NCBI GenBank assembly: GCA_037179385.1
Contig: CM074196.1
Span: 33,628,486 to 33,692,485 of the forward strand
Direction of reading: 5' to 3'
DNA: 64,000 bases
Origin: Holothuria scabra
Lineage: Eukaryota; Echinodermata; Holothuroidea; Aspidochirotida; Holothuriidae
Shown here: in pieces, positions 57,351 through 64,000 of the stretch
Numbering within the stretch: position 1 is the first letter of the stretch
Layout: every line of letters begins with the position of its first letter
The notes under the pieces: generated by a model
What the model was told of the DNA's origin: nothing
What the model saw: only the letters and a program-made list of their open reading frames with translations
The model's database searches: none
Made by a program: the position numbers and the translations under genes

Positions 57351-58201
57351 TGTTACGACCCATTTCACAACAACTGACCAAAATGTTACAATTTGGTCCA
57401 AACTGGAACACCTAGTGAAAGTTGGTCCAAAATGTAACAACTATCTGCCCAAAATGAAACAACCACGAGAATTGTTTCAACATGTATCAACTTCCTGCCC
57501 CAAATTAATAACAATCGGGCATTTCAAATAAAAGAGTCGCGAATTTTATCACGGGGCCGTGGGACCTCACGTTTGGAGTCTGTGGGTGCCATATGTACGT
57601 GGTATCCACCCCAAATTTCTGGGTCTGTCATTTTTAAGTTGTCCGCTATCTGGTGTCATTTTGTCCGGTGTCTTGGATATTTAAGATATCATTGGTGACA
57701 CCCAAAACGGGTAGTCCGAATAAGATATAGCACGAGAATTCGACTTGCGCCACTCCCAGGTCGACCCAACCTTGTTTGACAGAGTTAAAGCCGGTAAATT
57801 TACTTTGTTGGCCAATTTTTATGACGTCTCCGAGACACTCAAGTGGGGGACGAAATGGACTTTGCAGATGTCTTACACCAGTGTGACTTTAACGGAGCAA
57901 GTTTTAGCCATATCCTACCTCATGACGACAATTTTGATTTTTATAACTACACGGAAGAGGCGAAAATGACATATTTCTAATGCCGAGTACTCATTGAGAA
58001 GTTGAATGGTGCAAGTCCAAGTCCGATCCGGTTGTGTTATATCGGCCATCTTGGATTTTTCAGTGTCTCCTGATGTAAATCTTCATGTTATTACATGTTG
58101 GGCAAAAATTTGTTACATTTTGGATGAACTGTATGAAGTTGTTACATTTTGGGCAGAAAATTGTTGCATTTTGGATGGTTGTTACAAAATGGGTCGTAAC
58201 A
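57351..58201. mobile_element. 851-bp element with long degenerate TIRs
   Basis: TGTTACGACCCATTTCACAA at 57351 is matched by inverted TGTTACGACCCATTTTGTAA from 58201. Similarity runs about 120 bp inward as arrays of a CCAAAATGTNACAA-type unit on both sides. The middle has a 74-codon frame (57745-57969) of unknown kind. I could not settle the target duplication; TCCA occurs next to both ends but not in exact register. Confidence 0.68.
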
Positions 58202-59397
58202 GTCCACATGACATAACTACCCTCATGGGACTCATTTCTTGGACCTTAAAGGACCCATATGGGTCAGCCCACATTACCCAAATAACCCATGTGAATATTT
58301 CTAGGCCCATGTGAACAACTGATAGGTGAGGAAAATATGGTTTAGCCCTTTAATATCCCTCGTGCTTGCCGGCTACCCACATGGGTCCGTAATCATGAGT
58401 GCAAAATTAAATGAGCCCATATGGGCTTACCGATATAAGGATATAGATTTGCTACCTGGGAATGATCTGCATGGCTAGATCAATCATGCTCGTTCCTGAG
58501 ATCTGCTGCCCCCTTCTTCCCCTTTCTCTAACCATTTCGCCCCTTACCACGGTCCGTGGTCCAGCATTTTGCAGTACAGGCTACAAGTCGATATTTGAAA
58601 GCCTTCTACATTATCATTTCCATTTTTTGCGTTTCCTTTCTTTTTCCTCAATTGTGATCCTGCTCCATGTACCCTATCTATTCCACATCTTTTACTTTGG
58701 TTTTACATTTTTAATTTCACTCTGAGGAGGAGGTTTCCCCTCCTTGGCTATGTTACTTTTCGGTTTTAATTGATGGGTGGGTGCACGTTTTCACACATTT
58801 GTATAGGTCGTTTGTACACTTTTATGGATATGTAGTCAACTAGTTGCCCGTGTCACCGTGCAATGCTGGGACTGGCCCTGTACCTTTTTTTTTTTTTTTT
58901 GGGGGGGGGGGGGGTAGACTAGATCAGTTACTTGTGAAAGTGTCATTTGACGCGGAAGGACTTGGATAAAATGGAAGTCTCAACATTATGTAAGGGTTTC
59001 TCCACTCGGTCGTATTATATTTCAAAAGCGGGAGGGGGGTGAGCAACAGTAAGATGTCTGCTACGGAATATGAAAACCACACTTGATCAAATTTCAGTTT
59101 AAAAATGCGGAAAATACATGGTTTACCAAATAGGGCATAGAGAACACTTGTCAGCTTGGTGAGAGGATTCTCTGACCGAATATGTAATCCTGCCCGCAGT
59201 AGGATTGTGTCAAGGGGGTAGGGGTTGGTGTCATGGGAGGTGGGCCTCGGCATGAGGGAAAAGTACAAGGATAGAGAGAAAACCCGTTATTGTAGGTGTT
59301 TTCGCATTGCAGGGTTGGGTTATGGGGGTTTTAACCTCCAAAACACTCCCGTGGCTACGAAACTGCCTGCCCGAAAGACTTTTCACACAGTGGCGTA
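58202..59397. other. Intergenic with CCCATRTGGG palindromes and T/G runs
   Basis: CCCATATGGG or CCCACATGGG-type words occur between 58253 and 58426 in both orientations. A run of T then G lies at 58887-58914. A 114-codon frame at 58924-59268 on the - strand has no known domain. Confidence 0.4.
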
Positions 59398-60449
59398 GCC
59401 ACGGGGGGGGAGGGGGCTAGGGGATGCCCCCCCCCCCCCAAGATTTTCTTCAGGCTCCCAGATTTTATGCGTCCTGATTAAGTAATTGAAAAAATAAAAT
59501 GTTTGAACGGAAATAAACTTTGAAATATTTCCTTCAAAACAGGTAAATAAAATGTGTAAAAATTAACAAAAAAACATGGATGAATGTGTGTAAAACACAT
59601 TTTGTGCGCACGTATGAAATCAAGTAATAACTTCAAAATGCATGCTTTCACTAAATTAGATACCGTTTGTGATCTGCACTGCATTTCACTTCGAAGATGA
59701 AACGAATGTCTCGACGACAAACTTTAATGTGACTTTGTTAGGTTAAGACCCTTTCTGCCTTTCGTATGGCTGATTGATTTACTGAAAATAAGGCAATCGT
59801 ACACTGGAGACCACTCTTACACGACCATTCCTATAATTTATCATACACAAAATATACCGTAAGCAGGTAAGGGTAAGGTACTGCCTTTGGATAATTCTTC
59901 CCTTCCATCCTTAACAAGTAGGCCTATGTCGTGCCTCACTACTGCCCATGACAAGTGGCACTGTAGGACGATTTTTCCGACAAGTCCTCTTTTTACTAGT
60001 TGACATTGGCATCAAGGGGATTTATAAAATGCCCACAAGGTCCTGATTTCATGTGTTTCCCACATGATCCATACTTCTGCTTTGCGGTTCAATTATTTTG
60101 AGAGATTTTTTCGTAGTATATTAATTTTGACTACGTAATGTACCGATGAACAAATACTGCCCCATTTTGCACATTGTTTCTTTGGTAGTAGGCAAGTCTC
60201 TTGTAAAATCTCTACAAAAACTAAAAATATTTTGATATTTTTCATGCTCCCCCCAAAAGGAAAATTCTAAAACTTAGGCCTATAACCAGTTCAAAGTTTT
60301 GCCAAAAATAGCACCATTTTGCATCTAGGAATTCTAACGTAAAGAAAGTTTCTCAGAGGGGGACACAACTACTTTTGGTTTTCGTGTTAAACGGTAAGGT
60401 ACTGCCTTAGGTAAAGCTGAAATCCATTTAAATATTGCCGCATTTGCGG

Positions 60450-60580
60450 CTTGGTACATCCAATGTAAAAAACGTGGGAAGTGCCGTTTCCGGCCATCTG
60501 GAGGGGTTTTAAAGCCCAAAATTTTCTTGTACGCTCCGCGCCAACTGACGGTGGCGCTCCGCCTAGATTCAAATATTGCC
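60450..60580 (-). repeat. AGCGGAGCGCCA-family copy inside the hAT element
   Basis: Blocks cttggtacatccaa, gtgccgtttccggccatctg, ttttaaagcccaaaattttc, ttgtacgctccgcgccaact and ggtggcgctccgc, in the inverse orientation to the copies at 2 kb. Confidence 0.65.
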
Positions 60581-60785
60581 ACATTCGCGATCTACGTCCT
60601 TCTGAAATTTACAATTTTTTCCAAGAGAAAGGGAGATACCGGTTCCCTTTAGTCTATCCCCCAGGCCACAGATCAGAAATGCCCAGTTTTGGGGTTCCTA
60701 AAAAGTGTATGTATTACCATTTTTCATAGATTGATTTTTTATTCTCATTATTTGAGAAGCCGCAGACATGAGATTTGTATTTCAA

Positions 60786-60910
60786 GGCTGGGTACATCCA
60801 GCTTAAAACACATGTCAAGTGCCGTTTACGGCCATCTGGAGGAGTTTTAAAGCCCAAAATTTTCTTGTACGCTCCGCGCCAACCAATGGTGACGCTCCGC
60901 TTAGATAGTC
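60786..60910 (-). repeat. Second AGCGGAGCGCCA-family copy inside the hAT element
   Basis: Direct repeat of 60450-60580: ctgggtacatccag, gtgccgtttacggccatctg, the same ttttaaagcccaaaattttc, and ggtgacgctccgcttagata. Confidence 0.65.
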
Positions 60911-61019
60911 TTGCCGTGTCTGACCCTCGGAGGTACCAGACCCCCCCACTTGTTACCTAGGCCCCCCTCCCCCCCCCAAAAAAAAAATCCCATCCTGGCT
61001 ACGCCACTGTTTCCACATG

Positions 61020-62300
61020 GAGAGCCACCATTAGCTGGAGCTGAGCGAACAAATTTGAATCCGATCCTGACCCCTCAGACTGACTGCCAGGCAGCCGGAA
61101 AGTTTTTTCCCCTATGAGCACAATCTAGGCAGTCGTTGTTCTGAGCTTTCGTTCGCTTACAATAAAATGTTAGCTTCCAAAAACGAGCAAATTGTACAAT
61201 GTATACCACTACCACCGGATGAAACAGCAGTGAATGTGTTAAGTAAAGAAATCAGTGACGGATTCAGAATTTTCAAGAAATGGGAGCCGCAGGGTAAGAT
61301 TGTGTAAACTGGAAAAATGAGGGGGATCTAATGACAGCAGGATTATCTTAGCGGAGCGCCACATGATCGGTTGACGCGGAGTGCACAAGAAAACCTTTAG
61401 TATTAAAAACCCTCCACATAATGCAAACAGCACTTCTCGAATGCAAAGAAATTAAAAATGGTGCAGTAATTTTTTGTTTTGTACATGCAGTGACTAAATA
61501 TAAAAAGTCGGCACATTTTGGGACCAGCCCTTACAATTGTCACTTAGCCTAAAAAGAAAAGTGCCACAACTAACACATATTTATGTCTCAGGTGATCAAA
61601 ATTGTATTCAGAATTTTTCCAATAGGCCTAGTTTTATTTCTGTGTATGTTGCCATCACAGGGTATTAACAGGCAAAGGTTTATGGGAGATTATCAATTGG
61701 GGGATGGGGACTGAAGATTTGAGAAAGACTTTAAGGCGAACGCTACTATCAGTTGGCGCTGATCGTAGAGAAAATTTTGAAAAATCAAGATTCAGACAGC
61801 TGGAAATGGCATTCCCAGGCTTGAAAGTAGAACATTAGCAGTTTTTATTTTTAATCTTGCTCGCAAGACTATCCGAAAGGAGCGCCATCCGCTTGCGCAG
61901 GGCGTACCGAAAGTTTTGAAAACTCAGAACCCCTCACATAGTCTTGGTCATGACCCTCACACCAGTTAGTATGCCTATACCATTTGCTACTCGCTTTTGC
62001 GCACGCCCTCTATTTCCTTCAGATATTCTCAGCTCTGTGTTAGGTCATTACACTGAAGCAAATCTCCGTCTAAAATTGTTAAGTTAAAAGCTCGCCCTCT
62101 ATTCTGAATTCGAAGGAGAAAAGGTATAATTACGTCCTGGCCCAAACTACCCATCACACAGTCAGAAATAGCATTGCCCATATCTAAGCGGAGCACTACC
62201 ATAGGCTGGCGCGGAGGGCAAAGAAAATTTTGGTATTCGCATCCCCACAGAGAGCCGAAACTGGCATTCACCAGCTTGTAAGCAGTATCTATGTAGTCGC
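61020..62300 (+). repeat. Cluster of diverged AGCGGAGCGCCA-family copies
   Basis: At least five copies in one orientation: about 61020-61110, 61344-61420, 61738-61815, 61868-61935 and 62183-62300. The best preserved cores are ttagcggagcgccac (61349) and tatctaagcggagcactacc (62183). Copies have a g(a/c)aaattttg(a/g) block 20-40 bp later. They are inverted relative to the two copies inside the hAT element. Confidence 0.55.
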
Positions 62301-63245
62301 TATTTTGTAATCTGACCAAACAGATAGTACACCATCGGTTGGCCTTGAGCGAGTAAAAATTTTTGATTAAGATCATATAGCCACTCAAAAAGCAAGAAAT
62401 GTCATTTACAGGTTTATTAGAGCAATTAGTCGTTATTTTGAGCTTTCTTTTGCACATGAAATATTTACATCAATAAAAAATGAATGAAAACTTAAGTGTG
62501 AAACATTTCCCGAAAGGATTATTAAAGGCATATTCCCGGCCACAAAACCTATTAACTTCAACTGCAGAAAAGTTTTCTTTTTTAGGAGGCAAAAACTCCA
62601 TATCAATAGCATATAGCTTTCGGGAGGTACAAGTATATAAAGTAATGCAACTTTTTCTTTTGATTTGGTGCATCATGTAAGTCTGTGATGTCATAGCGGA
62701 TCATTACTTTGACATTACATTCAATTTATTTATAATTTTGATGCCACTGCAGGAAATATTAACCAACAGTGGTAGTTGTGCTCTACGTATGGTAAAGGGG
62801 AATGCTTGGCCTACAGGCAAAAATATTTAAGCATTCCAAAATTTCAAAGACAAAAAGGCTTTAACTTATATAGAAACGAATGAGAGGCAGGGTGCCAACA
62901 TTGTATAACTTTTTGTGTTTTTTTTTGAAGAGCAGCTGTTTTTTAACAAAAGAAACCAATCTTTAAAATGAGATGTGTTGAGTTAGGAAAAGGAATTGCG
63001 ACAGGGTTTCAAGGACACGGTTGATTTTTTTTACAAAACCCCGGTGAAAAGACACAAGAAGGCCTTTAAATCACTGCCGAGGGAATGACGCCTTCCCCCA
63101 AAGTGCTAACGCATGTGCCTTTAATCTGAAAACTTTCTCTCGGCTTCCATACGTTCTTAATCTTATTTGAAACTCGATAGATACCCATTACGTAAATCAA
63201 TGCACAGTGAAGATTTGAAACATTTCAAAGGAGGTAAAAATAGGC
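62301..63245. other. Intergenic, no gene seen
   Basis: AT-rich DNA without recognisable coding sequence. Confidence 0.4.
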
Positions 63246-63504
63246 ATTTGTAAAACATGGACAGAGCCAAACAGGGCCAAACAGAGCCAAACAGGGCCAA
63301 ACAGAGCCAAACAGGGCCAAACAGAGTCAAACAGGGCCAAACAGAGCCAAACAGGGCCAAACAGAGCCAAACTCTGTCAAGTACAAATTCTCACATCATA
63401 TTTAAACTACACCCATAACTTATATTAACTGATTGCTACTACCACAGTTATTCAATGGAAGGTTTAGGTTTGGTTCTGTTTGGCCCTGTCCATGTTTTAC
63501 AAAT
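63246..63504. mobile_element. 259-bp element with ATTTGTAAAACATGGACAG ends
   Basis: ATTTGTAAAACATGGACAG at 63246 is matched perfectly by its inverse ending at 63504, and the similarity extends to about 29 bp through GRGCCAAACAG. The left arm has expanded into a minisatellite. Another partial copy starts at 63517. Confidence 0.65.
63262..63373. repeat. 20-bp minisatellite (CCAAACAGAG/CCAAACAGGG)
   Basis: Alternating 10-bp half-units gccaaacaga and gccaaacagg repeat about eleven times with one G-to-T change. The unit is the inner part of the element's terminal repeat. Confidence 0.95.
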
Positions 63505-63549
63505 GGTTCCCTTCAAATTTGTAAAACATGGACAGAACCAAACAGACCC
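63472..63549. repeat. Near-perfect hairpin, 33-bp arms, 12-bp loop
   Basis: 63472-63504 is inverted at 63517-63549 with about four mismatches; the loop is ggttcccttcaa. It forms where two element copies meet end to end. Confidence 0.85.
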
Positions 63550-63845
63550 AAACAGAACAAAAGTTAAACTTTAATCTGCTGTAGAAATACTGTAGTTGTA
63601 GCTGTTGTATCAACAGTTTCTGTTTTTCATTGGTGTAGCATATATAATATGAAAATTCGTTCTGTACATTTTAGTCCAACATCAAGCAGGGATGTCAATT
63701 CTGGAGGGATGGGGATGCATCCTTATGTCTTGCCAACCTGATGACGACATTCTGTGACATGTGCAGGGTATTAAATACATGTAATACTGCTTTATTACTG
63801 TTTTTTCTTATTTATATAGGCCATCTGTCTATATGTTTTTAGGAC

Positions 63846-63935
63846 AAGGTCTGTGGTCTAGTTGGTAGACATTAGACTCTGACTCGGGGGTCAGAGCAGG
63901 GAGCTCCCTGGTCAGAGGACCAATTTTCAGCCTAG
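63846..63935 (+). mobile_element. Possible tRNA-like SINE head
   Basis: tggtctagttgg fits a pol III A box, and a ggtcagaggacc word about 45 bp on is a poor B-box match. Stem-like gactcgggggtc lies between. The window ends before any tail can be seen. Confidence 0.25.
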
Positions 63936-64000
63936 GCCTGGTCATACCAAAGACTTTAAAAATTGCATTTTATGCCATTATGTGTGATGTTATTTTGTAA

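Larger units (their letters stand above)
59398..61009. mobile_element. 1.6-kb non-autonomous hAT element
   Basis: Perfect 14-bp inverted ends CAGTGGCGTAGCCA / TGGCTACGCCACTG are flanked by octamers TTTTCACA (59390-59397) and TTTCCACA (61010-61017), 7 of 8 identical, as for hAT 8-bp target duplications. G and C runs lie just inside each end. No transposase frame is visible. Its right third contains two direct copies of a ~130-bp unit. Confidence 0.78.

Noticed and set aside
63163..63360. 65-codon frame rich in LFGSVWPCL repeats
   Set aside because: Produced by the 20-bp minisatellite.
63262..63373. CRISPR-like array
   Set aside because: Units are contiguous 10/20-bp repeats with no spacers, in an animal genome.

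Overview
The window is nuclear DNA from an animal. Protein-coding sequence is sparse, coding exons have GT-AG introns, the DNA is AT-rich, and it is full of small DNA transposons, tRNA-derived SINEs and LINE remnants. Patches rich in TAGGCCTA, the gtggcgtagcc-type hAT ends and animal-type gene structures suggest a marine deuterostome invertebrate, most likely an echinoderm. This placement is an inference from sequence style, not a database match.

Two protein-coding genes are well supported and converge tail to tail. A PHOSPHO1/PHOSPHO2-like HAD phosphatase lies on the + strand with its whole coding region in one exon (12171-12953). An ORMDL (Orm1-like) gene lies on the - strand. Its coding sequence is split into three exons (40783-40992, 34002-34150, 30086-30221) over about 11 kb, with phase-compatible splice sites and a predicted product of 164 residues ending in the family's GINKY tail. 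A 5' UTR segment (to 41269) and a possible upstream first exon or promoter with a CAAGATGGC (YY1-type) motif near 41.58 kb lie before it. ORMDL proteins restrain serine palmitoyltransferase in the ER; PHOSPHO-family enzymes dephosphorylate small phosphate esters. No operon-like relation is implied.

Layout. 1-6 kb: a deleted PIF/Harbinger element with arrays of a GTTCACGA-type motif, GC-rich hairpins, a hAT-like element and a palindromic MITE. 7-11 kb: a nested MITE cluster, a tRNA-Val-derived SINE head, a LINE reverse-transcriptase pseudogene. 12-13.5 kb: the phosphatase gene with an antisense SINE in its 3' UTR. 14.7-15.5 kb: a GT microsatellite and a ~145-bp tandem array carrying AGGTCAAAGGTCA (DR1) sites. 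17.5-30 kb: scattered MITEs, a LINE 3' end and AT-rich DNA with no gene I can recognise. 30-41.6 kb: ORMDL, with a hAT MITE, a 0.5-kb tandem duplication and two other MITEs in its introns. 43.6 kb: a clean TTAA-flanked piggyBac-type MITE. 45.6-48.8 kb: a recent 1.6-kb tandem duplication. 48.8-57 kb: mostly unassigned. 57-64 kb: a long-TIR element, a 1.6-kb hAT element with 8-bp target duplication, a cluster of an AGCGGAGCGCCA repeat family, and a minisatellite inside a TIR element.

I found no prokaryotic-type system, CRISPR array, rRNA or intact tRNA gene. The main non-obvious results are the split ORMDL gene and several mobile-element families that can be delimited from this sequence alone.
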